From Parvimonas sp. oral taxon 393 str. F0440 (GTDB taxonomy: Bacteria; Bacillota; Clostridia; Tissierellales; Peptoniphilaceae), in contig AFUS01000005.1 of NCBI GenBank assembly GCA_000223315.2, positions 124,001-188,000 on the forward strand: DNA of 64,000 bases. The letters run 5' to 3'. Positions 48,456-56,992 of this stretch are shown piece after piece (positions within the stretch are counted from its first letter, which is position 1; every line of letters starts with the position of its first letter). The notes under the pieces are model-generated. The model had not been told where the DNA came from. It did not search any database and worked only from the letters and a program-made list of their open reading frames with translations. A program made the position numbers and the translations under genes.

Positions 48456-50171
48456 TTAATAACTATAATTTTCAGCTAAATTAGAATTTTTTACCATAGT
48501 ATTGTAAACTTTAGATTTTTCTAAAAGCTCAATGTGATTTCCTTGAGATTCTATTTTTCCATTTTCCATTACTATTATTTTATTTGCATTTTCTATAGAT
48601 TTCATTCTATGTGAAATTATCAAAACAGTTTTATTTTTAATAAGTTTATTTAAACTTTCTTGAATTTTCATTTCATTTTCTACATCAAGACTTGCACTAA
48701 TTTCATCAAGCAAAATTATCGGAGCATTCTTTAAAAATGCACGAGCAATAGAGATTCTTTGTCTTTCTCCACCTGATAGTTTACTTCCATTTTCTCCAAT
48801 TAAAGTATCGTATTTTTCAGGTAATTTTTCAATAAATTCTTCACAATTAGCAAGTCTTGCTGCCTCTTTTACTTGTTCATCACTTGCATTTTTATTCCCG
48901 AATCTTATATTTTCCAGAATAGAAGTATTAAATAGTGTAACCTCTTGAAAAACTATTGAAATATTCTCAAAAAGACTTTCTGTTTCTATATCTTTTATAT
49001 CATTACCATCTATAATTATTTTTCCTCTATCATAATCATACAATCTTGACATCAATCTTAAAACTGTTGTTTTACCACAACCTGAAGGTCCAACCAATGC
49101 AGTAACTTCACCTTGTTTTGCAACAAATGAGATATTATTTATTACTTTGTTTTCTCCATATCCAAACTCAACATTTTTGAATTCTATATCAAAATTATTA
49201 AGTTTTTTTGCTTCTCCGGCTTGAGTTTCTGTACTTCTTAACTCTCTAATTCTCTGTAAATTTCCATCTAAATACATTATTTCCGCAAAATTTGCAAGCA
49301 TTCCATTTACAGCATCAATAATTTTTGAAGCACATAATATATAACCTATTAGATAAAGAAGAGATGCCTCACCTTTTAAGTATAAAGCTGTTCCAAATAA
49401 TATTGTAGTTCCTAATGCTAAATTTTGTATATTAGTTGAAATACTCAATGGAAGTACCATTTTACCTTCTGCTTTTATATGAATTTTTTCAGAATGGTCA
49501 ATATCCTCATATATTTTCTTAGTAATTTTATCAACCTGTCCATAACTCTTTATTTCTTGTTGTAATTCAATTGATTCTTGGAAATCTTCTGAAATTCCTC
49601 TCATAACATTATAGTACTTTTTATTTCCATTAACTTGCATTTTTTTTGATAGAAGTAGGAATCCGGTTGAGAAAACAATCGGAATCAAGATACAAAGACC
49701 CAGCTTAAAATTTGAAATTAATAACATTGTTACTATTAATATTAAATAAACTATAAGACCTATAACCTTTGGAATAGCATGACTTATTGCATGTTCAATA
49801 GTTGCAACATCCTTCATAATTGTCTGAGACAAATCCGAAACATCATGCTTTGAAAAAAATGAAAGTGGTAAAGTTTTTAAAATTTCTGCTATTTCAATTC
49901 TAATATTTGCACTTTCTTTATATGTTTCATTATACAGACAATCATATTCTATTGACATTAAAACATACATTACGAGTAACATAATTATTACTCCTGCTAT
50001 AAAAAAAGTAATATTATTTTCTTTTCCCTCAATAGTATTTTGAATAAAAAACATAAGCAAAATCATCGGAATCATTAAACTACAATATGAAAAGAATGAT
50101 GCTATTGATGCCTTTACGATTCCGGCAGTTCCCTTATCAGTTAATTGAAACATTCTTTTAAGCATTTTCAT
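48456..50171 (-). CDS. ABC transporter half-exporter (ATPase and permease in one chain)
   Basis: Type IV (exporter-fold) half transporter. Six membrane helices occupy about residues 20-300, with an NBD from about 335: LVGPSGCGKTT, Q-loop FQEVTLF, LSGGERQR, ILLDEISASLD, and H-loop IISHR. Start ATG 50171 has GGAGG at eight bases, inside the end of the upstream partner. The two half-exporters presumably form a heterodimer. The Walker B ends in the standard Glu, so both partners look catalytically competent. Confidence 0.9.
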   Translation of the reverse strand: MKMLKRMFQLTDKGTAGIVKASIASFFSYCSLMIPMILLMFFIQNTIEGKENNITFFIAGVIIMLLVMYVLMSIEYDCLYNETYKESANIRIEIAEILKTLPLSFFSKHDVSDLSQTIMKDVATIEHAISHAIPKVIGLIVYLILIVTMLLISNFKLGLCILIPIVFSTGFLLLSKKMQVNGNKKYYNVMRGISEDFQESIELQQEIKSYGQVDKITKKIYEDIDHSEKIHIKAEGKMVLPLSISTNIQNLALGTTILFGTALYLKGEASLLYLIGYILCASKIIDAVNGMLANFAEIMYLDGNLQRIRELRSTETQAGEAKKLNNFDIEFKNVEFGYGENKVINNISFVAKQGEVTALVGPSGCGKTTVLRLMSRLYDYDRGKIIIDGNDIKDIETESLFENISIVFQEVTLFNTSILENIRFGNKNASDEQVKEAARLANCEEFIEKLPEKYDTLIGENGSKLSGGERQRISIARAFLKNAPIILLDEISASLDVENEMKIQESLNKLIKNKTVLIISHRMKSIENANKIIVMENGKIESQGNHIELLEKSKVYNTMVKNSNLAENYSY

Positions 50172-50173
50172 AA

Positions 50174-51910
50174 TTATATCCTCCATTCATTAGCTTGTGA
50201 GAATAAATCTTGTAAAAATTTATATCTTCCGCCAATTTCCATAAGTTCTTTATCCGTACCTCTTTCAACAATTTTTCCCTTATCGACAACTAGAATTTCA
50301 TCTACATTTCTAATTGAACTCAATCTATGTGCAATCATAATTACAGTTTTATCCTTCATTAAATTAGAAAATGCCAGTTGTATCTCATGTTCATTTTCCG
50401 GATCGGATGCGGCTGATGCCTCATCTAAAATTATAATCTTTGCATCTTTTAAAATTGCTCTTGCTATCGCAATTCTCTGTATTTCTCCACCTGAAAGATG
50501 AACTCCCTTTGACCCTATTACAGTATTTTCGCGAGTTTCAAATTTATCTAAAATATCTTCACATCTAGCTAATTTTAGAGCTTTCATAACTTCTTCATAG
50601 CTTGCATTTTCTTTTCCAATCTTTACATTTTCAAAAATAGTAGTCTTAAATAGTTTTGAATTTTGAAAAACGAATGAAATATTACTCATAAGAGCTTCCT
50701 TTGAATAAGTAGAGATATTTTTTCCTCCTATTAAAATTTCTCCCTCATCAATCTTATAAAAACCAGAAATCAACTTTGCTATAGTTGATTTTCCACCGCC
50801 TGAAGAACCTACCAAAGCATAAGTTTTGTTTTCGTCAAGTTTAAAACTTAAATTTTCTAAAATATTAACTGTATCATATTTAAAACTAACATTTTTAAAT
50901 TCTATATCATAAGCTGAAAAATTTTCATCATTTCCATACTTAATATTATTCACTTCCATTTCAGTAAAAAGAGTTTCTAATTTATCTACTGCCTGTGTCG
51001 CCATATATTGATGCATTCCAACATACATAATTCTCATAAAGCAATTAAATAAAGTTCCAATAAAGCAAGTGAAAAATATCAATTTAATCATTATTTCTAC
51101 ATTGCTTTTTATTCCTTTTGAAAACATAATAGCAAATGGAGTTACAAAAGCCGCAGCCCCGAGTAATATTATTTGAAATATTACAAAAGGTTGTTTACAG
51201 CTTTTACTATATTCATACGCACTTTTAGAATAATCCATAATAGAATCATAAAATGATTTAAAAGAAAATATTGAAGCTTTAAATATTTTTAAAACTTGCA
51301 TACCTCTAACATATTCAACTGCCTCACTATTTACTCTTTCAAGGCACTTATTATATTTTTCCATAAACTTAACATCTCCATACATAAGTTTAGTAAAAAT
51401 ACCTGATAATATAGTTAAAATAACAGTAGCAATTCCCAAATAGACATCTACTGAAAACATTATAACAAATAAAAGTATAGGTGTTACCAATGCAAGAGTT
51501 ATATCAGGAATTAAATGTGCAACTATCATGTGTGTATCCGTAGCATTATCATCTATTATTTTTCTTATACGTCCTGACTCATTAACATCAAAAAATGAAA
51601 ATGAAGCCTTCATTAAATGACTTATTCCTGCTTTCCTAAGATTAGTTTCCAATCTAAAAGCAAATAAATGAGTAATTCCTACAGCTATAAAATAAATTAA
51701 AGACTGTAAAAGCATAATAACAAAAATAGTAATTGCGTAATTTTTTGCTTGAGTAATATCTTTTTTCAATAAAAATTCATTCAAAAATTTATACAAATAC
51801 CAATATGGTAAAATTGAAAGTGCTGATGAAATAAGACTCATAAATATTCCAATATAAACGAGATACTTTTTATCCGGCACATACTTAAATAATTTCTTAT
51901 AAATATTCAT
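50174..51910 (-). CDS. ABC transporter half-exporter (ATPase and permease in one chain)
   Basis: First gene of the exporter/ECF locus. Six membrane helices, then an NBD from about residue 340: LVGSSGGGKST, FQNSKLF, LSGGEIQRIA (Ile instead of the usual Arg/Lys before Gln), IILDEASAASD, MIAHR. Start follows AGGAGG. The coupling of two such half-exporters with an ECF module recurs in Firmicutes; exporter-fold pairs of this type include siderophore importers (IrtAB), so transport direction is not certain. Confidence 0.9.
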   Translation of the reverse strand: MNIYKKLFKYVPDKKYLVYIGIFMSLISSALSILPYWYLYKFLNEFLLKKDITQAKNYAITIFVIMLLQSLIYFIAVGITHLFAFRLETNLRKAGISHLMKASFSFFDVNESGRIRKIIDDNATDTHMIVAHLIPDITLALVTPILLFVIMFSVDVYLGIATVILTILSGIFTKLMYGDVKFMEKYNKCLERVNSEAVEYVRGMQVLKIFKASIFSFKSFYDSIMDYSKSAYEYSKSCKQPFVIFQIILLGAAAFVTPFAIMFSKGIKSNVEIMIKLIFFTCFIGTLFNCFMRIMYVGMHQYMATQAVDKLETLFTEMEVNNIKYGNDENFSAYDIEFKNVSFKYDTVNILENLSFKLDENKTYALVGSSGGGKSTIAKLISGFYKIDEGEILIGGKNISTYSKEALMSNISFVFQNSKLFKTTIFENVKIGKENASYEEVMKALKLARCEDILDKFETRENTVIGSKGVHLSGGEIQRIAIARAILKDAKIIILDEASAASDPENEHEIQLAFSNLMKDKTVIMIAHRLSSIRNVDEILVVDKGKIVERGTDKELMEIGGRYKFLQDLFSQANEWRI

Positions 51911-51936
51911 TTAATCCTCCTATTTTTATTAAATTT

Positions 51937-51951
51937 TCAAGTTGTACTTGA
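51937..51951. promoter_or_regulatory. second palindrome in the exporter-operon leader
   Basis: TCAAGT-tgt-ACTTGA, six-base arms, between operator and start codon. Confidence 0.5.
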
Positions 51952-51963
51952 TAATTATTTTAA

Positions 51964-51981
51964 AACGACGTACTCGTCGTT
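51964..51981. promoter_or_regulatory. palindromic operator of the ABC-exporter/ECF operon
   Basis: AACGACG-tact-CGTCGTT, seven-base perfect arms, just downstream of the -10 box. It is G+C-rich against an A+T-rich background. Size and placement fit a TetR-family repressor site; no such regulator gene is in this window. Confidence 0.7.
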
Positions 51982-51987
51982 AAAATT

Positions 51988-52016
51988 ATTATAGCACTTT
52001 TGATATTACTTTTCAA
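51988..52016 (-). promoter_or_regulatory. promoter of the ABC-exporter/ECF operon
   Basis: On the minus strand TTGAAA (52016-52011), 17-bp spacer, TATAAT (51993-51988), followed within seven bases by the operator. Confidence 0.8.
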
Positions 52017-52180
52017 TATCTATAATAATGATTTTTATTTTTATTTAAAAATTTTAAAAAAGTACCTAAAACTTACTTTATACTTCTAATCATCTAGGTT
52101 AACAAAAAATTAATTATTCCAAAATTAGTTCATTTAAAAAATTATAATGCTTAAATAATACTAAAAAATTCCACAAAAAA

Positions 52181-52198
52181 AGACACCTTTCGGTGTCT
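52181..52198 (-). terminator. terminator of the rpmG-rplA operon
   Basis: On the minus strand AGACACC-gaaa-GGTGTCT followed by TTTTTT, 12 bases past the rplA stop. rplJ and rplL, which usually come next, are absent. Confidence 0.85.
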
Positions 52199-52209
52199 AA
52201 ATTTATTAA

Positions 52210-52904
52210 TTATTCTCCTAATTTAGTAGAAGCTAATTTAATTCCAGGTCCCATTGTTGTAGCAACAGAAACTGATCTTAAATATTTTCCTTTAGCTGCA
52301 GCCGGTTTAGCTTTTATAATAGCAGAAATTAAAGTTCTTAAATTTTCTTCTATTTTTTCAGCTCCGAAAGAAACTTTTCCTACAGGACAGTGAACGATAT
52401 TAGCTTTATCAACTCTGTATTCAACCTTACCTGCTTTAATTTCTTTAACAGCATTAGCGATGTCAAATGTAACAGTTCCTGATTTAGGGTTTGGCATTAA
52501 ACCTTTAGGTCCTAAAACTTTACCAATTCTACCAACAACACCCATCATGTCCGGAGTTGCAACTATTACATCAAAATCAAACCAGTTTTCAGTTTGAATT
52601 TTTTGAATGTAATCTTCTGCTCCAACATAATCAGCTCCGGCATCTTTAGCTTCTTGAACTTTGTTTTCTTTACATAAAACTAAAACTCTTAAAGTTTTAC
52701 CAGTTCCGTGAGGTAATACTACAGTACCTCTAACTTGTTGATCAGCATGTCTTGAGTCAACACCTAACTTAACATGTAATTCAACTGTTTCGTCAAATTT
52801 TGCTGTTGAAGTTTTAACTGCTAATTCGCATGCTTCTTTTAAATCATATAAGTTTGTTCTATCAATTAATTTTAAACTTTCTAAATATTTTTACCTTTTT
52901 TCAT
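52210..52904 (-). CDS. rplA: 50S ribosomal protein L1 (frameshifted in this sequence)
   Basis: L1 stalk protein and translational repressor. Frame-corrected it is 231 residues, exact for the family: [25 protein letters not shown], then [62 protein letters not shown] and [14 protein letters not shown]. One A is missing at a five-base run at codons 5-6 (plus-strand 52888-52892). Start ATG 52904 follows AAGGAGG. Confidence 0.95.
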
Positions 52905-52916
52905 TTATATCCTCCT

Positions 52917-52943
52917 TGTGGTGTTCGCTTTTTTGCTCCCACT
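52917..52943 (-). promoter_or_regulatory. candidate L1-binding hairpin between rplK and rplA
   Basis: On the minus strand AGTGGGAG-(13 nt)-ACACCACA, with GTGG/CCAC outer pairing and an inner GC/GC pair around six A. It shares the GTGGGAG...ACCACA frame with the rplK leader at 53399-53430 and ends against the rplA ribosome binding site. Confidence 0.6.
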
Positions 52944-52948
52944 TAATA

Positions 52949-53373
52949 TTACTCTTCTACAGTTACTCCCATACTTCTAGCAGTACCTTTAACCATGCTT
53001 ATAGCAGCTTCAACAGTTGCAGCATTTAAGTCAGGCATTTTTAATTCAGCAATTTCTCTAACTTGTTCTTTAGTTAAATTACCAACTTTTGACTTATTTG
53101 GTACTTTTGATCCTGATTCGATACCTAATTTTTCTTAATTAATACAGGTACCGGTGGAGTCTTAGTAATGAATGTAAATGATCTATCTTGGTAAACAGTC
53201 AATACAACCGGAATAATTAAACCAGCTTGATCTGCTGTTCTTGCGTTAAATTCTTTTGTAAATTGCATTATGTTAACACCGTGAGGTCCAAGTGCAGTAC
53301 CTACTGGTGGAGCAGGTGTTGCCTTTCCTGCTGGAATTTGTAATTTTACTAATGCTTGTACTTTTTTAGCCAT
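52949..53373 (-). CDS. rplK: 50S ribosomal protein L11 (frameshifted in this sequence)
   Basis: GTPase-centre protein. Frame-corrected length is 141 residues, exact for L11: [70 protein letters not shown], then [35 protein letters not shown]. One A is missing at plus-strand T5 53129-53133. AGGAGG precedes the ATG. Confidence 0.95.
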
Positions 53374-53398
53374 TTTATAGTTCCTCCTTAAAAACTAA

Positions 53399-53430
53399 TG
53401 TGGTTTTTCGGGTGCTAAACCCCTCCCACT
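53399..53430 (-). promoter_or_regulatory. candidate L1-binding hairpin upstream of rplK
   Basis: On the minus strand AGTGGGAGGGG-tttagca-CCCGAAAAACCACA: an outer GTGG/CCAC stem, a GAG...GAAAA internal loop and an inner GGG/CCC stem. This resembles the known L1 target layout and lies between nusG and rplK. Confidence 0.6.
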
Positions 53431-53475
53431 CTCGTATATCTCTGTTTTGAATATTTTTTCAAATTATTTTCAAAT

Positions 53476-54015
53476 TTAATTTTTTATTACGTCACTAAAA
53501 TCTAATTCAGCAAGCGTATCTCTTCCAAATAAAGAAACGAAAGCTTTTAATTTACCATTTTCTTGAGATACTTCTATTACTTTAGCAGTTAAGTCTTTAA
53601 ATGCTCCATCTATAATTGTAATAGAATCTCCTTCTTTAATATCCACATCATTATATGGTTTTGTTGAAACACCTAATGCTTCAACTTCTTTTTCTGATAA
53701 AGGTACAGGTTTATTTCCTGAGCCTACAAATCCGGTTACTCCTCTAGTATTTCTAACTAAATACCATGAAATATCCGTAATTATCATTTTAACTAAAACA
53801 TATCCCGGAAATAATTGTTTTTCTTTAATTTTTCCAGTTTCTGTTTCTTCTTTAACCGTTGGAACAACAACTTCAAATATATCAATGTCATTTCCACGAT
53901 TAACAACTAACTTTTCAATATTAGCCTTAACTTTGTTTTCGTGCCCTGAATATGTATGAACTACATACCATTTAGCTTCTTTTTCTTTAATATCCTTTAA
54001 TTCTTCTGTTGTCAT
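53476..54015 (-). CDS. nusG: transcription termination/antitermination factor NusG
   Basis: 179 residues: N-terminal NGN domain (KWYVVHTYSGHENKVKANIEKLV, FPGYVLVKMIITDISWYLVRNTRGVTGFVG) and C-terminal KOW domain (EGDSITIIDGAFKDLTAKV). It contacts RNA polymerase and ribosome. It lies between secE and rplK as usual. Confidence 0.96.
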   Translation of the reverse strand: MTTEELKDIKEKEAKWYVVHTYSGHENKVKANIEKLVVNRGNDIDIFEVVVPTVKEETETGKIKEKQLFPGYVLVKMIITDISWYLVRNTRGVTGFVGSGNKPVPLSEKEVEALGVSTKPYNDVDIKEGDSITIIDGAFKDLTAKVIEVSQENGKLKAFVSLFGRDTLAELDFSDVIKN

Positions 54016-54048
54016 ATAAGCGGACTAAAGTCCTTCCCTCCTTAATAA

Positions 54049-54255
54049 TTAATGGATGATTAAACCTAACAATTTTTTTAATACATTATCCAATCCCCAA
54101 ATCATAGTTGAACTGATTATAGAAATTGCAACTACTGCAAGGCTGTAATAAAAAACACTTTTTTTAGAAGGCCATATTATTTTTTTAAACTCATGACGTA
54201 CACCACGCATAAAGCTGTTCTTCTTTTGTTTTTGATCAGTAGTTTTTGCCACCAT
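54049..54255 (-). CDS. secE: preprotein translocase subunit SecE
   Basis: 68 residues: an amphipathic cytoplasmic helix (FMRGVRHEFKKIIWPSKKSVFYYS, with the conserved WP) followed by one membrane segment (AVVAISIISSTMIWGLDNVLKKL). ATG 54255 follows GGAGGAG; a longer frame from 54270 would place the ribosome binding site inside the gene. Confidence 0.93.
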   Translation of the reverse strand: MVAKTTDQKQKKNSFMRGVRHEFKKIIWPSKKSVFYYSLAVVAISIISSTMIWGLDNVLKKLLGLIIH

Positions 54256-54277
54256 ACTACTCTCCTCCAATCTCTAA

Positions 54278-54427
54278 CTATTTTGTTTCTCTGTGAAGAG
54301 TGTGTTTTTTACAAAACTTACAATACTTATTTAATTCAATTCTGTTAGTTGTAACTTTTTTGTTCTTTTTAGTATTGTAATTTCTATTCTTACATTCTGT
54401 ACATGCCAACACAACTTTATCTCTCAT
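54278..54427 (-). CDS. rpmG: 50S ribosomal protein L33
   Basis: 49 residues: [24 protein letters not shown]...[18 protein letters not shown]. Two C-x2-C pairs mark the zinc-binding form. ATG 54427 follows AAGGAGG; an ATG 11 codons upstream is not supported. First gene of rpmG-secE-nusG-rplK-rplA. Confidence 0.96.
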   Translation of the reverse strand: MRDKVVLACTECKNRNYNTKKNKKVTTNRIELNKYCKFCKKHTLHRETK

Positions 54428-54485
54428 AGAAACACCTCCTTGAAAGCTAAATTTGAACATAATTATACATTATATTACTCATAAA

Positions 54486-54514
54486 ATAATAACATAAAGT
54501 AAAATGATTGTCAA
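54486..54514 (-). promoter_or_regulatory. promoter of the rpmG-secE-nusG-rplK-rplA operon
   Basis: On the minus strand a perfect TTGACA (54514-54509), 17-bp spacer, TATTAT (54491-54486). Confidence 0.75.
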
Positions 54515-54585
54515 GCAATTTAAAACATTTATTATAAACTTTATTATAAAAATATTATAATTTTTTAATTAAAAATTTATGAATT

Positions 54586-55365
54586 CTATCTGTTCTCTCT
54601 ATCTTTTTTAATAAGATTTCTAAGAGCAAGTATTGCTGTTTTTATCGCTCTATCTGTATCTTCTATTACATTATTAGAAAGATTTTGTTTAACTCTTTCT
54701 TGATTATTTACAACCAAAAATATTGAACCTGCTCTAGTATTCAAATAACTTGATACTATAAATAGTGCTGCTGATTCCATTTCACTTGCCTTTGTATGAA
54801 GTCTTTTCCAAGCTTCCCATTTATTTAATAATTCATAGCTTACCGGTTTAGTTTCAGGTTGATGTTGCCCATAGAATGCATCTTTACATTGAACAACTCC
54901 AACATGATATTTTTGTTTTGTTTCAATACAAGCATTTGTAAGCTCATTTACGATATTAAAATCAGCAACAGCAGGAAATTCTATTGGCGCATATTCTTTT
55001 GAAGTTCCTTCCATTCTGATGGCTCCTGTCGCTACTACCAAATCTCCAGCTTCAACATCTAATTCAATTCCACCACAAGTACCAACTCTTATAAATGTAT
55101 CTGCACCGATTTTATGCAATTCTTCAACAGCTATTGATGTACTTGCTCCACCAATTCCTGTACTTGTTACAGAAACTTTTTCTCCTTCTAAAAATCCTGT
55201 GTATGTTACATATTCTCTATTATCTGCAACTAAAACCGCATCATCAAAATATTTTGCGATTAATTTACATCTTTTTGGATCTCCTGGTAAAATTACATAT
55301 CTTCCAACATCTCCCGCTTTCATATCAATATGATATTGTTTTTCTTTTAATAATTGTTGTGACAT
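54586..55365 (-). CDS. udp: uridine phosphorylase
   Basis: Splits uridine into uracil and ribose-1-phosphate. PNP/UDP family: [69 protein letters not shown] and the substrate Glu in [17 protein letters not shown]. 259 residues. It follows rsmI directly. Confidence 0.93.
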   Translation of the reverse strand: MSQQLLKEKQYHIDMKAGDVGRYVILPGDPKRCKLIAKYFDDAVLVADNREYVTYTGFLEGEKVSVTSTGIGGASTSIAVEELHKIGADTFIRVGTCGGIELDVEAGDLVVATGAIRMEGTSKEYAPIEFPAVADFNIVNELTNACIETKQKYHVGVVQCKDAFYGQHQPETKPVSYELLNKWEAWKRLHTKASEMESAALFIVSSYLNTRAGSIFLVVNNQERVKQNLSNNVIEDTDRAIKTAILALRNLIKKDRENR

Positions 55366-56205
55366 CTATTTTTCCTCCTCGTTTTCTAAATTCAATACTA
55401 ATTCATACGCTTCATTTTTTGAAATATTAAAACTATTTTTTAACATTTTTACAATATCCTTATTGCTATATCCATCATCTTTTAATTTTAATATCTCTTT
55501 TTTTATATCAATATCCACTTTCTCATCAGATATTTTTTCTATTATAAGAACTATTTCTCCTTTTACCCCTTTTTCAGAATAATAAGAAATAACTTCTTCT
55601 AAATTCCCTCTTTTATACTCTTCAAACAGCTTTGTTAATTCCCTACATACACATACATTAATATTTCCAAATAAGGTATATATATATTTTAATGTTTTTA
55701 AAAGTCTATGTGGACTTTCATAGAATATTCCTGTAACTTTCATATTTTTAAAACTTTGAAAATATTTTTTACGTTCCGAATCCGTTTTAGGAACAAATCC
55801 CATATAAACAAAACTTGTCGAATCAAATCCGCTACCACAAATTCCATTTATCAATGCACATGCTCCGGGTAAAATTTCATAAGATATATCTCTTTTTATA
55901 ACTTCCTGTAAAATCACAAAACCGGGATCGTTTATTATTGGCATTCCCGCATCGGAAATTACAGAAACTATTTTTCCATCTTCTATATTACTTATTATTT
56001 CTTCAACTCTCTCACTCTCATTAAATTTATGATATGAAACTAATTTAGTATTTATATTATGAAATTTTAATAAGTTTAGGCTGTTTCTAGTATCTTCACA
56101 GTAAATTATATCACTTTTCTCTAAAACTTCCAACGCTCTAAGCGTGATATCTTTCATATTACCTATAGGTGTTGGAACAAAATAAATATTAGAAATTCTC
56201 TCCAT
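55366..56205 (-). CDS. rsmI: 16S rRNA 2'-O-methyltransferase RsmI
   Basis: Methylates C1402 of 16S rRNA. Tetrapyrrole-methylase fold: YFVPTPIGNMKDITLRALEVLEKSDIIYCEDTRNSLNLL, VISDAGMPIINDPGF, EILPGACALINGICGSG and YESPHRLLKTL. ATG 56205 (MERISNIYFVP) follows AAGGAG and overlaps the upstream methyltransferase by 17 bases; longer in-frame starts lie within that gene. Confidence 0.95.
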   Translation of the reverse strand: MERISNIYFVPTPIGNMKDITLRALEVLEKSDIIYCEDTRNSLNLLKFHNINTKLVSYHKFNESERVEEIISNIEDGKIVSVISDAGMPIINDPGFVILQEVIKRDISYEILPGACALINGICGSGFDSTSFVYMGFVPKTDSERKKYFQSFKNMKVTGIFYESPHRLLKTLKYIYTLFGNINVCVCRELTKLFEEYKRGNLEEVISYYSEKGVKGEIVLIIEKISDEKVDIDIKKEILKLKDDGYSNKDIVKMLKNSFNISKNEAYELVLNLENEEEK

Positions 56206-56908
56206 AATATATCTCCTTAATTTTATCGGTATATTCTCCATTTTTATCATAAATATAAATATTATCTTCAACTAATAGATTACTATTACCGTTTTTAACC
56301 AACTCAACCATAAATAAATGTGGCTTTTTGTCAATATTTGTAGAAATAAGTTGAATCCTTTTAGGTTCTAATCTGAATTTTCTGGACTCACTTAAAACAT
56401 CAACCAAACGTTCCATACTGTAAATCAAAAAAACTTTTCCTGAAGATTTTAGTTTTTTGTATGAAAAATCTAAAATATCTTCAAGTTTAAGTGCATATTC
56501 ATATCTTGAAATCAAAAAATTCTCATCTTCATTTAATATTCCTGTATTCATTTTTTTATATGGAGGATTTGAGACAATATAATCAACTGATGAATTTTCA
56601 AAATCGTTATAACATTCTTTTAAATCTTTATTTAAAAGAATAACATTATTCAGTTTATTTTCAACAATACTATGCTCAATAAGCTTTGCATTTTCTTTTT
56701 GTATTTCTATAAGATATACAGTTTTTAAATTATTTAGAAAATTAATTCTAAAACCTATTATTCCGGTTCCTGCTCCGATATCAATTAATATCTTATCTTT
56801 TTTAACTTTTGAAAAATAGGATAGCAAAATTGAATCAATGCTGAAAGAAAATTTATTCTTATTTGCAAATATAACACCTTTGGTGTTAGGAATATAATGT
56901 TTGTCCAT
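56189..56908 (-). CDS. tRNA1(Val) (adenine-N6)-methyltransferase family protein (TrmN6/YabB-like)
   Basis: SAM-dependent methyltransferase: FSFSIDSILLSYF, glycine motif IDIGAGTGIIGFRI, acidic IEIQKENAKL and catalytic VSNPPYKK. The NPPY motif indicates N6-adenine or similar base methylation. It pairs with rsmI as in many Firmicutes (yabB-yabC-like order). The 84-bp gap to the plus-strand helicase holds divergent promoters that I cannot place exactly. Confidence 0.88.
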   Translation of the reverse strand: MDKHYIPNTKGVIFANKNKFSFSIDSILLSYFSKVKKDKILIDIGAGTGIIGFRINFLNNLKTVYLIEIQKENAKLIEHSIVENKLNNVILLNKDLKECYNDFENSSVDYIVSNPPYKKMNTGILNEDENFLISRYEYALKLEDILDFSYKKLKSSGKVFLIYSMERLVDVLSESRKFRLEPKRIQLISTNIDKKPHLFMVELVKNGNSNLLVEDNIYIYDKNGEYTDKIKEIYYGENF

Positions 56909-56992
56909 ATAATAACCTCCGACCTATATATTTTACCATAAATACGCTTTAAAAGGAATTATTTTTATGATAGAATATACTAAGGTGATTAT

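Noticed and set aside
55095-55430. 111-codon plus-strand frame rich in Leu
   Set aside because: It is a shadow lying antisense to udp and rsmI, with no start signal and low-complexity composition.
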